Origin: Telluria aromaticivorans | GTDB taxonomy: Bacteria; Pseudomonadota; Gammaproteobacteria; Burkholderiales; Burkholderiaceae_D | Direction: 5' to 3' | NCBI RefSeq assembly: GCF_013003915.1 | Contig: NZ_JABAIV010000001.1 | Coordinates: forward strand, 248,001 to 312,000 | DNA length: 64,000 bases | In this document: positions 26,892-34,227 of the stretch, one piece after another | Numbering within the stretch: position 1 is the stretch's first letter | Layout of the letters: each line of letters opens with the position of its first letter | Position numbers and translations under genes: made by a program | Notes under the pieces: generated by a model | Database searches by the model: none | Told to the model about the DNA's origin: nothing | The model's input: only the letters and a program-made list of their open reading frames with translations

Positions 26892-27623
26892 TTGAATCTT
26901 CAGCTTGCAGGACTTCACGCAGTCGTAACCGGCGGTTCTTCTGGAATCGGGGCCGCAGTAGTTCGCGCACTGGCCGCTGAAGGTTGTCGGGTGTCATTCT
27001 GCGCTCGACGGCAGGAGAAAATCGATGAGGCACTTGATTTAGTTAACCATCTTCCAGGGCAGGTTCATGGGGAAGTTGTTGATGTCACGGATACATTCAA
27101 CTTCGTAAAATGGTTAGAAAGGCTCGATTCGTTTAATATCTTCATTCCTAACGTCAGTGCAATAAGCGCGGACTGGAAAATTTCGCTTCAGACGGACGTA
27201 CTTGCCACAGTCATGGCAACTGAAGCGGCAGTGCCGTTTCTGCTTCGCTCGCCTCACGGAGCCATCACATATATTGGTTCTAAAGCTGGCTCACTATCTG
27301 CGCCGAACTCGGCTTCATACGGTGCGGTAAAGGCTGCATTGGCACACTATATGAAGTCTCTTTCGCAGCGCCTGCTACCAACAGTTCGGGTAAATACGGT
27401 TTCTCCAGGGGACACTCTTTTCGCCAATGGCATATGGGACCATGTGCGGCTCAATGAACCTGATATTTTTGATAAAGTTATACAGCGGAATCCATTGCTG
27501 AGGCTTGCTACTCCCGAGGAAATTGCTCGCGTGGTCACCTTTATTTCTAGTCCTGCTGCCAGTTTCGTTGCAGGTGCTAACTGGTATGTTGATGGCGGCT
27601 CAACAAATCATGTTCAATTTTAA
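26892..27623 (+). CDS. Short-chain dehydrogenase/reductase (SDR)
   Basis: 243 residues, TTG start at 26892 (MNLQLAGLHAVVTGG in frame). Motifs: TGGSSGIG for the cofactor, PNVSA in place of NNAG, catalytic Ser (YIGSKAGS) and SYGAVK (Tyr, Lys), and a C-terminal YVDGGST. The TTG and lack of a ribosome site suggest weak expression. Codon use is more AT-rich than the SDR at 6322, consistent with its place in the island. The substrate is unknown; SDRs linked to biosynthesis or detoxification are all possible. Confidence 0.82.
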   Translation: MNLQLAGLHAVVTGGSSGIGAAVVRALAAEGCRVSFCARRQEKIDEALDLVNHLPGQVHGEVVDVTDTFNFVKWLERLDSFNIFIPNVSAISADWKISLQTDVLATVMATEAAVPFLLRSPHGAITYIGSKAGSLSAPNSASYGAVKAALAHYMKSLSQRLLPTVRVNTVSPGDTLFANGIWDHVRLNEPDIFDKVIQRNPLLRLATPEEIARVVTFISSPAASFVAGANWYVDGGSTNHVQF

Positions 27624-27747
27624 GCTTTCACTCTGCCCGCCTGCTGAGCTGCGACTTTGAATTTGGTAAATATTAGGCTGTAAACGGCCAAAAGCCGACC
27701 TTGTGCTTTAGAGTAGGTTAGCACTTCTACAACCCGACTTAGAACTT

Positions 27748-28275
27748 ATGCATATCCCTCCTCTTGGCGATGTAACGAAGGATGAACAGCTCGGTTCTCT
27801 CTGCAGTGCGCCGATACCGGTTCGCGTACTACAGGATAGATACGTTCGCATAATCCTGGAGGGCTATGAAGAGGACGAGAATGCAGAAGATTTCCACTCA
27901 GCGATCAATTCGTTCTTGTCCATTGGACCAGAATTTCTGACGGAAGCAGAGACTCACGTTTTCAGCTATTACCGTGATGTAGACGGTTTTTGGGACAGCC
28001 CTAACGAGCCTGTATGCATTGGCGCTCCCAGTGAAGTCTGGGCGCATGTACAGTTTGGGAGGGACGCCTATGTATATCGACGGGACAGTGGCGACAATGG
28101 AATCTATATTTCTATTGAGTGCGAATGCGACTGGGAGCCAGAGCATGGCCTGCAGATTGTTTTCAGAAATGGCAAGTCGATCTGTAAAGTTGGACCTTAC
28201 GATGGACATGCAACGAATGCAGATGCATTCGCGAACGCGCAGCTCGAGGACGTAATCTACTGTTCTTTAGCATGA
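27748..28275 (+). CDS. DUF6985-like acidic protein
   Basis: 175 residues, very acidic, cytoplasmic. The pattern ILEGYEEDENAEDFHSAINSFL, WAHVQFGRDAYVYRR, SIECECDWEPEHGLQIVFRNG and KVGPYDGHATNAD matches the family I know as DUF6985, widespread in proteobacterial accessory regions and often near immunity-type genes. Its function is unknown. The family call is from memory of the sequence pattern. It is flanked on both sides by fragments of the island repeat. Confidence 0.65.
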   Translation: MHIPPLGDVTKDEQLGSLCSAPIPVRVLQDRYVRIILEGYEEDENAEDFHSAINSFLSIGPEFLTEAETHVFSYYRDVDGFWDSPNEPVCIGAPSEVWAHVQFGRDAYVYRRDSGDNGIYISIECECDWEPEHGLQIVFRNGKSICKVGPYDGHATNADAFANAQLEDVIYCSLA

Positions 28276-28452
28276 CAGATATGTGCGTAGTACAAACGGC
28301 GGCGCGAACGTCTTCAATGGGTCGAAATTAGCCACTGCCGAAGGGGCAACCGACAAACAGTAGACCGTCGCAGGACAGAAGATAACACGAGGGGGAAAGT
28401 TCAACAGTTAGCTTATGAGGAGCTTGGAAAGCTCTCAAACGATCGGCTTACA

Positions 28453-28716
28453 GTGCTTATTTCGTCACGAAACGGTTTTGTCGTCATGACAGACGATACC
28501 ACTGGAGCTCGCATAGTCCAATTCTTGCAAAAAGAAGAAAATTTTCGCTCAAGCGCAAGGTCTCTAATCAGTCGTATCAAGTATTTGAGACAAGCACAGG
28601 TCGGCTTTTATCTTCTAGATTTCATGCATCTGTGGGTGAGGTCGGTCAACGCGGGTTACGAGGTCACTGTAGTGAAGAAAAGTCCAACCTCGGTCGAGGT
28701 TGAGTTCCGCTGCTGA
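28453..28716 (+). CDS. Small protein of unknown function, start uncertain
   Basis: 87 residues from GTG 28453. The frame stays open and protein-like upstream (QQLAYEELGKLSNDRL) back to a purine-rich AGGGGGAAAG at ~28390-28399, but no ATG, GTG or TTG is present there, so the original start may have been lost. The protein is basic with central SLISRIKYLRQAQ and an aromatic FYLLDFMHLWVRS. No family recognised. Stop is followed at once by GTCTGCTTTGGGTCG of the island repeat. Confidence 0.45.
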   Translation: MLISSRNGFVVMTDDTTGARIVQFLQKEENFRSSARSLISRIKYLRQAQVGFYLLDFMHLWVRSVNAGYEVTVVKKSPTSVEVEFRC

Positions 28717-28907
28717 AGGTCTGCTTTGGGTCGATCGCAGTCGCCAGAGTCCGTCTACTTACGTCGTCGCTCCCTGACGATATGGCACTCGATGATCTAT
28801 CAGCCTAAGACCACCGAACGCGTGCGGTCGGAACTTGGATGGTTAGCTGCAATTGGCTCTTGGTTCATGGTAGGGTGCAGCTTCATCCATGGGAGACACC
28901 ACGCAAA

Positions 28908-29225
28908 ATGCACGACCTATCAAAATATTCGCTGGCTCAACTCCGCGCCCTAGAAGTACAAGTGATCGATGAGTTGAAAACTCAACACTTCCTTGGTATC
29001 AGTAAGGCGCGCGAACAGATTCTTCACATTGCTCGGAACGCTGGGCTGTCTGAAAAGCAGCTTCGTGCCATAAAAGTCGGTAACGCGCCAAAAAAAGGCA
29101 ACGTGCAGGTTAAGTACCGCAATCCAGAAGATCCGACCCAGCAATGGAGTGGTCGTGGACGCCAGCCAGCATGGGTCAAGGCTTGGGTTGCATCTGGAAA
29201 GTCCCTCGAGGACGCGAAAGCGTAA
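28908..29225 (+). CDS. H-NS family nucleoid-associated protein
   Basis: 105 residues from ATG 28908. An N-terminal helical oligomerisation part (MHDLSKYSLAQLRALEVQV) and the C-terminal H-NS DNA-binding motif YRNPEDPTQQWSGRGRQPAWV with the core GRGRQP. Betaproteobacterial H-NS proteins silence AT-rich DNA. Here it lies inside the AT-richer island and could repress the island's genes. It is one of the few island genes with a clear function. Confidence 0.9.
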   Translation: MHDLSKYSLAQLRALEVQVIDELKTQHFLGISKAREQILHIARNAGLSEKQLRAIKVGNAPKKGNVQVKYRNPEDPTQQWSGRGRQPAWVKAWVASGKSLEDAKA

Positions 29226-29292
29226 TGCTATCTGCGCTTGATCTAGGTGCTTTAGTCAGGCCCGTAATCGCTTAACGCCGCTTCAGATCGTA

Positions 29293-29336
29293 GTGACCGG
29301 TCACGACAGACCGGTTTCGGCCAAGAGCGGCCGGTC
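29293..29336. repeat. Repeat fragment with the CGGCCAAGAGCGGCCG end
   Basis: GTGACCGGTCACGACAGACC then GGTTTCGGCCAAGAGCGGCC: the right end resembles the island's palindromic repeat, and the stretch contains a GACCGGT/ACCGGTC-type inverted arrangement. It lies in the gap between the H-NS gene and the convergent DUF4386 gene. Confidence 0.4.
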
Positions 29337-29433
29337 GCAAGCTAATGTACTCGGCAACCGGCTCGGTCGTATGCAGAATACACCACCGCGCCGCGATCAT
29401 CAGCAGCGCAAGGGCCATTTGAGCGCAGGTCTC

Positions 29434-30096
29434 TCAGGCCGCGCGCCGCGCCGCAGTCAACAGGTGCAGGCCAAGCCAGACGAACCAGATGATCTGCCCC
29501 AGCCCGAATAGCGCACCCAGGTCCTTCAGCGGCGGAATGATGGTCATAACCCCGGCCGCACCAATTCCCACACCCAGGTAATTGAGCAGCCGGGAAAAAA
29601 TCTTCTGGCGCAGGGCGGCGAGGCTGAGAAGGATGACCCAAAGCCCTCCAACCAGCTCCACGCCCCCGCCCATCCCATCTTGCACCGCGCTCAGGGTTTG
29701 CCATGCCAGCGTTGCCTGCTGCGGATCGAGTGCGTGCATTCTGGCGACAGTGCTCAGGCCGACATTGGCGATCATCCCGGTTGCAATCACCAAACCGGCC
29801 CAGATCAGGCCGAACGAACTGGCCACAGTCATCAGCGGCCGAGAGCCGGCCGCGAGTTTTTCGTGCAGCGCGGTCACCAGTACCACCAGTACGGCGCCGA
29901 ACATCACGTAGATCAGGACATGCCAAGCCTTGAACAGGCCTGCCATCCCCAAAATGTGGGCAAGCTGCGCCGCTGCCGTGGGCGCTGCCCCGGCTGCCGG
30001 CTGTAGCACGGTCAGCATGAAAGCGAAGCCCGTCAGATAGGCAAACGCTTCGAACAGCGCCGCCCATCCTCCAATTTTTTGCCAGTTCATGCTCAT
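29434..30096 (-). CDS. DUF4386-like integral membrane protein
   Basis: 220 residues from ATG 30096 (MSMNWQKIGGWAALFEAFAYLTGF), preceded by AGG. Six or so hydrophobic segments, including LIYVMFGAVLVVLVTALHEKL, GLIWAGLVIATGMIANVG and VGLWVILLSLAAL-like, match DUF4386 membrane proteins in layout. Function unknown. GC content is higher than its island neighbours, so it may have a different history. The ~310 bases upstream (30097-30409) contain repeat copy 3 and no gene. Confidence 0.75.
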   Translation of the reverse strand: MSMNWQKIGGWAALFEAFAYLTGFAFMLTVLQPAAGAAPTAAAQLAHILGMAGLFKAWHVLIYVMFGAVLVVLVTALHEKLAAGSRPLMTVASSFGLIWAGLVIATGMIANVGLSTVARMHALDPQQATLAWQTLSAVQDGMGGGVELVGGLWVILLSLAALRQKIFSRLLNYLGVGIGAAGVMTIIPPLKDLGALFGLGQIIWFVWLGLHLLTAARRAA

Positions 30097-30274
30097 ACCT
30101 GTCCCTTTCGCGATGGTGAACCAGCACGCTAGCATTGGTAACAAGCTAAGTTCCGGGGAAAGCGACACATGCACGCTTTGTCGGTACAGGATGCAAGAAG
30201 TAGATGCTGGCCTGCTGCGCCCGGCGATAATCGCGATCGAACTAAATAGCGCTGCGTTAGGACGTTTCTTGGCA

Positions 30275-30377
30275 GTCCGCTTTGGGTCGGATCCGGCCCT
30301 TCGTGACAGTCTGCAATTTTTCCGCCCCGGCGACCTGCTATGCTGAGCTTAACGGCCGACTTCGGCCAACAGCGGAC
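30275..30377. repeat. Palindromic intergenic repeat, long copy 3
   Basis: Best-preserved copy: left end GTCCGCTTTGGGTCGGATCC, right end (reverse complement) GTCCGCTGTTGGCCGAAGTC, i.e. imperfect inverted repeats of ~24 bases around a ~55-base centre shared with copies 1 and 2. Confidence 0.72.
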
Positions 30378-30409
30378 CTTCTTCTATCCTCAATCGCAGG
30401 ACGCTGCTC

Positions 30410-30868
30410 ATGAAAATTCACTTCGTATCGTGCACCCTGGCGTTTCTGGCACTGACGAGCACTGTCGAGGCGGCCCCGCTGGTGAGCTATTTCCCAAACA
30501 AGGATCTAGGGCTCTTCTTGGCGAATAAGTTCGACTTGGCTAGTATTCGAAGCTCGTTCGGGCCACGTCGCTCTCCTGCGCTGCGCACATTCGCTGATTT
30601 CGGTATGAGGCCGAGCAAAGCCACTGCAGATGCTCTTGTGTTTGAAAGTCCCGGTGAATGGTTGTACGAACTGAAGATTGTGGCTCGGAGAGACGTCAAT
30701 GGGGATGGGATCGAGGATCTGGAAGTTTGCTTCATCGATGATGCCTTGAACGGCGGAACCTACAGCACATCCAGCGGGTTTCTGGTCACGCGGTACTCTG
30801 CCGACGGTTACGCAATTGCCCTGAACTTCAGTCTCAACGATGGTGTCTGTCAGGAATACTCTCGGTAG
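30410..30868 (+). CDS. Exported protein with a calcium-loop-like motif
   Basis: 152 residues from ATG 30410. Signal peptide MKIHFVSCTLAFLALTSTVEA, then a small domain containing VARRDVNGDGIEDLEVCFID, which resembles the DxDxDG calcium loop of VCBS/FG-GAP-type repeats. Predicted periplasmic. No family named. It starts 33 bases after the end of repeat copy 3, and a repeat fragment (GTCCGCTCTGGGTCG) lies after its stop. Confidence 0.65.
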   Translation: MKIHFVSCTLAFLALTSTVEAAPLVSYFPNKDLGLFLANKFDLASIRSSFGPRRSPALRTFADFGMRPSKATADALVFESPGEWLYELKIVARRDVNGDGIEDLEVCFIDDALNGGTYSTSSGFLVTRYSADGYAIALNFSLNDGVCQEYSR

Positions 30869-30976
30869 AGTCCCACGCGCAAAGTCCGCTCTGGGTCGAA
30901 TGCAGCCTGTCGGCGCGAATCACCGACGCTCAAATGCGCGTCAGAGGCTTATCAGCTTGTTTCCGCCGTTGAATCT

Positions 30977-31140
30977 CTACTCCATATGGACCGTCCCAAC
31001 TCCGCAAAAACTCGCAACGACGCTCTGTGACTCGGCATAGTCAGATACCTTGCCAAGACACTGATCCGACGCTTTATTGCGTACGGTAAGGAGCTTGTAG
31101 GTCAGAACAGTGCCCCAGAAATAATCTTCCAGCCCGTCGC
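30977..31140 (-). pseudogene. Possible remnant of a RimM/PRC-barrel gene
   Basis: The minus strand encodes GLEDYFW ... LTVRNKASDQCLGKVSD then a stop; it has no start of its own. The pattern (G-x-x-DYYW ... L-x-V-x-N ... LG-x-V-x-D) is that of the C-terminal PRC barrel of the 16S rRNA maturation factor RimM, but the YFW-to-LTV spacing is off and the usual rpsP, trmD and rplS neighbours are absent. I regard it as a decayed fragment; an unrelated chance match is possible. Confidence 0.3.
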
Positions 31141-31172
31141 GGTAAAATCTCCCCTTTGTCCCGGTGCTTCGT

Positions 31173-32201
31173 ATGTGGTTAGGTGTACTGTGCGGCCTGC
31201 TGGCCGGTGCTATGTGGGGGCTGGTGTTCATCGTGCCCGAATACCTGGGGGCCTTCTCGCCGCTGGAACTGGCCGTCGGCCGTTACGTGGCCTACGGGGC
31301 GATGGCCTTCGGCCTGCTGCTGCCGCGCCTGAAATCCCTGTTCGCCACCCTGCTCCCGGGCGACTACGCGGCGCTGCTGCGCCATGCGCTGGCCGGGAAC
31401 ATCGTGTATTACATGCTGCTGGCGATGGGCGTGAAGTATGCCGGCGTGGCGCCGACCTCGCTCATCATCGGCATGCTGCCGGTGGTCGTCACCCTGCTGG
31501 GGCGTAATGACCACGGCGCGGTCCCGCTGCGCCGCCTCGCGCTGCCGCTGCTGCTGGTCGGCGTGGGCATCGCCTGCATCAATGTCGACACCTTCATGCA
31601 CGTCGATGCCGCCCAGTCCACGGGGGCGATCGCGCTGGGCGTGCTGTGCGCCACCGGCGCCCTGCTGTGCTGGAGCTGGTATGCGGTCGACAATGCGCGC
31701 TACCTGAAGCGCAATCCGCAGTTTTCGAGCGCCCAGTGGTCGGCGCTGTACGGCCTGTCCACCGGCGTCGTCGCCGTGCTGCTCGGTGCCGGAGCGTTTG
31801 CCTGGAGCCTGGCGTCAGGCGATCCAAAGCAGGCTTCGCCGACGCGCGACTGGACCCTGTTCTGGGCCTGCAACGCACTGCTCGCGCTGGGCGCTTCGGT
31901 GATCGGCAACCACCTCTGGAACGTGGCCAGCCGCCGCGTGCCGGTGACGCTCTCGGGCCAGCTGATCCTGTTCGAGACCCTGTTCGCGCTGCTGTACGGC
32001 TTCTTGTACCGCGGCCACGGACCGCGGCCGCTGGAGATCGCCGCGATCGCGCTGCTGGTCGCGGGCGTGACCTGGTCGGTACGTGCCCATGCCGGCGACC
32101 AGGATGCGCTGGCCTTCGAGGCTTCAGCGCTTCAGGCGGGACACGCTGACCTGGCCGAAGGTGACGGCGTGGCCGGCGCCGCCCATCGCCACCAGTCCTA
32201 G
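31173..32201 (+). CDS. EamA (DMT) family transporter
   Basis: 342 residues from ATG 31173 (MWLGVLCGLLAGAMWGLVF); a GTG three codons earlier is also possible. About ten transmembrane segments in two EamA halves, e.g. IVYYMLLAMGVKYAGVAPTS and LGASVIGNHLWNVASRRVPV, typical of inner-membrane metabolite exporters. The last ~33 residues after SVRAHA are not transporter-like and are read from the other strand of the GH43 gene, with which the ORF overlaps by 78 bases tail to tail. The original stop was probably lost. Confidence 0.85.
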   Translation: MWLGVLCGLLAGAMWGLVFIVPEYLGAFSPLELAVGRYVAYGAMAFGLLLPRLKSLFATLLPGDYAALLRHALAGNIVYYMLLAMGVKYAGVAPTSLIIGMLPVVVTLLGRNDHGAVPLRRLALPLLLVGVGIACINVDTFMHVDAAQSTGAIALGVLCATGALLCWSWYAVDNARYLKRNPQFSSAQWSALYGLSTGVVAVLLGAGAFAWSLASGDPKQASPTRDWTLFWACNALLALGASVIGNHLWNVASRRVPVTLSGQLILFETLFALLYGFLYRGHGPRPLEIAAIALLVAGVTWSVRAHAGDQDALAFEASALQAGHADLAEGDGVAGAAHRHQS

Positions 32202-33944
32202 TTTCGCGCCGCCGCCCAGGCGGTGGGTCCAGGTGCCGCCCTGGACCCAGGCCCGGCCGTCCTGGCTCGACCAGGCGGTATAGCGTTCCTCCCCTTTCGT
32301 CCTCGGCGCGGCCCGGCGGACGTCGATCCTGAGCCAGGTCCATTCGCCTGGCGTGCCCACCACCGTGTTGCCGTAGCGCGGATAGCCGGGGCCGACCGGC
32401 GCCAGCTCCTTGCCGAATTCCACCTGGCGCAGGCCGTCGTTGGCCAGCTCCACCAGCTTCACGTAGTTGTCGTCGTCGCGCATGACGACCAACCCGGCCT
32501 GCACCGGCTTCGTGCAGCACTCCAGCGGCGCGTCCAGGCGCAGGCGTGCCTCGATGCGCAGGTCGCCTTCGGGCAGCGCGGACGCCAGCACCGCAGCGGA
32601 ATTGGTGTCGACATGCAGGTCGGCGTCCTGGGTCGCCATGCGCAGGCCCGGCTGGCCGGCGGCAAAGCTGCCGGCGGCGCCGGGACGCACCCAGCTCCAG
32701 CGCGCATCCAGCCGCTCGCCGTCGAAGCGGTCCAGCCACAAGGGCGTGGCCGATGGTGTGGCCGGCGCTTTTGGTGGGGACGTCAAGGCTGCCCCGCGCA
32801 CCGCGGGACGCCGCTGCGCGGTATCGGACGGTCCATGCCCGCCGTTGATGACCGGCCAGCCGTCGATCCAGTCGATGCGGTCGAGCAGCAGCGGGCGCCG
32901 GGTCAGCTTGTCCTCGACGCTGAAATAGCCCTTGTCGCGGTCCACCGCATGGTAAAAGGTCCACCACTGGCCGGCCGCATCCTGGAACACGGTGTTGTGT
33001 CCGGCCCCGATCCAGCGGTTGCCGTTCTGCGCCAGCACCGGCGTGCCGCCCACCCGGGTGGCGGCCATGTCGTTGCCCTGGCGGTCGAAGAAGGGCCCTT
33101 CGGGACCCGTGGCGCGCCCGACATACAGCGCATAGCCGGTCAGCGGGCCGCGGCAGCAGTCGGTGCTCGACGCGAACATGTACCAGTGGCTGCCGTGTTT
33201 TACCACTTCGGCGCCCTCGTAGCGGTTGGCGGCTGCGATGCGCACCGGGTCGCCCTCGACTTTCAACCCGTCGCGCGCCAGGCGCTGCACGTAGATGCCG
33301 CCGTCATAGCTGCCGTAATACAGCCAGCGGTCGCCCTGGCCGTCCTCGACCACGTCGGGGTCGAAGGTCCAGTGGAAGTTGCAGCCGGCGCCCGACTGGC
33401 GCGGCGCCACCACCAGCTGCGGCGCCGTCTTCCATGGGCCGGCCGGCGAGGCGCTGGTGGCCACCGCGATGGCGCTGTCGGACTTGCACCCTTTTTCGGG
33501 GCTGTGTGCGTCGGCCACATCGGTGACGGTGAAGTACAGGTAATAACTGCCGTTCTGGTACACCGGCTCGGGGGCCCACAGGCCAGCGTCGGGACCGGCG
33601 ATACCGGCAGGCCGCTGGTCGAAGGAATCGCGCACGAAATACCAGTTCACCAGGTCCACCGACCGGTAGACCGGCATCATCCGGAACTTCCAGCCTTTGG
33701 CGTCGCGCTCCTTGTAGCTGACCGGGTCCATCGTGCAATACATGTACCAGGTTGCCGGCGAGGTGGTGCGGTCGCGCAGCAGCGAGGGATCGGCACAGCT
33801 CTCGGCCAGGCCGCCATCGGCCAGTCGCAACGGCAAGGGGTTGGTATAGGTGGTGCCGGGCGGCGCGGCGGAGCAAGCGCCCGATGGCGCCAGCGCCAGG
33901 GTGGCTACGGCGGCCAGCGCTGCGAACTTGCAGCGAAGGAGCAT
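32124..33944 (-). CDS. Exported glycoside hydrolase family 43 protein
   Basis: 606 residues from ATG 33944 (MLLRCKFAALAAVATLAL), a clear signal peptide. The five-bladed GH43 catalytic domain (~30-340) shows the three acidic residues: Asp in ESCADPSLLRD, Asp in TFDPDVVEDG and Glu in RYEGAEVVKHG. A C-terminal beta-sandwich (~395-606, LWLDRFDGERLD ... ) resembles the concanavalin-like accessory domain of beta-xylosidases/arabinanases. It likely acts on arabinose- or xylose-containing polysaccharide in the periplasm or outside. It is divergent from the TonB receptor at 34228. Confidence 0.9.
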   Translation of the reverse strand: MLLRCKFAALAAVATLALAPSGACSAAPPGTTYTNPLPLRLADGGLAESCADPSLLRDRTTSPATWYMYCTMDPVSYKERDAKGWKFRMMPVYRSVDLVNWYFVRDSFDQRPAGIAGPDAGLWAPEPVYQNGSYYLYFTVTDVADAHSPEKGCKSDSAIAVATSASPAGPWKTAPQLVVAPRQSGAGCNFHWTFDPDVVEDGQGDRWLYYGSYDGGIYVQRLARDGLKVEGDPVRIAAANRYEGAEVVKHGSHWYMFASSTDCCRGPLTGYALYVGRATGPEGPFFDRQGNDMAATRVGGTPVLAQNGNRWIGAGHNTVFQDAAGQWWTFYHAVDRDKGYFSVEDKLTRRPLLLDRIDWIDGWPVINGGHGPSDTAQRRPAVRGAALTSPPKAPATPSATPLWLDRFDGERLDARWSWVRPGAAGSFAAGQPGLRMATQDADLHVDTNSAAVLASALPEGDLRIEARLRLDAPLECCTKPVQAGLVVMRDDDNYVKLVELANDGLRQVEFGKELAPVGPGYPRYGNTVVGTPGEWTWLRIDVRRAAPRTKGEERYTAWSSQDGRAWVQGGTWTHRLGGGAKLGLVAMGGAGHAVTFGQVSVSRLKR

Positions 33945-34227
33945 GGTCAAGGCGGTCTCCTGGTCGTTCACATCATATTGCCGAAAAATAAACGATTCCG
34001 GAGCGCTACGGCGCACGGGTGACAGGGTGATGACGGGATTGTTGCTAGACAAACATATTTTGCTCATTGAATCCCTTGTAGGACTATTGCCCGCAATCAT
34101 GTACTGATAGACTTACAAGTTCGGCAATTCCAGCAAGGCCGGCGGCAGACGTACAGGCGCCGATACGCCAGCGCGCACCCCCGTAAGACATCCGGTGCGG
34201 GTAATAACGAATACCAGGGGTAGTTTC

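Noticed and set aside
22400-31150. Chromosomal integron with attC sites
   Set aside because: Small genes with repeats between them invite this idea, and GCGTTAG occurs at 24491 and 30255, but the repeats lack paired RYYYAAC/GTTRRRY core sites, several genes are on the other strand and no integrase is in the window.
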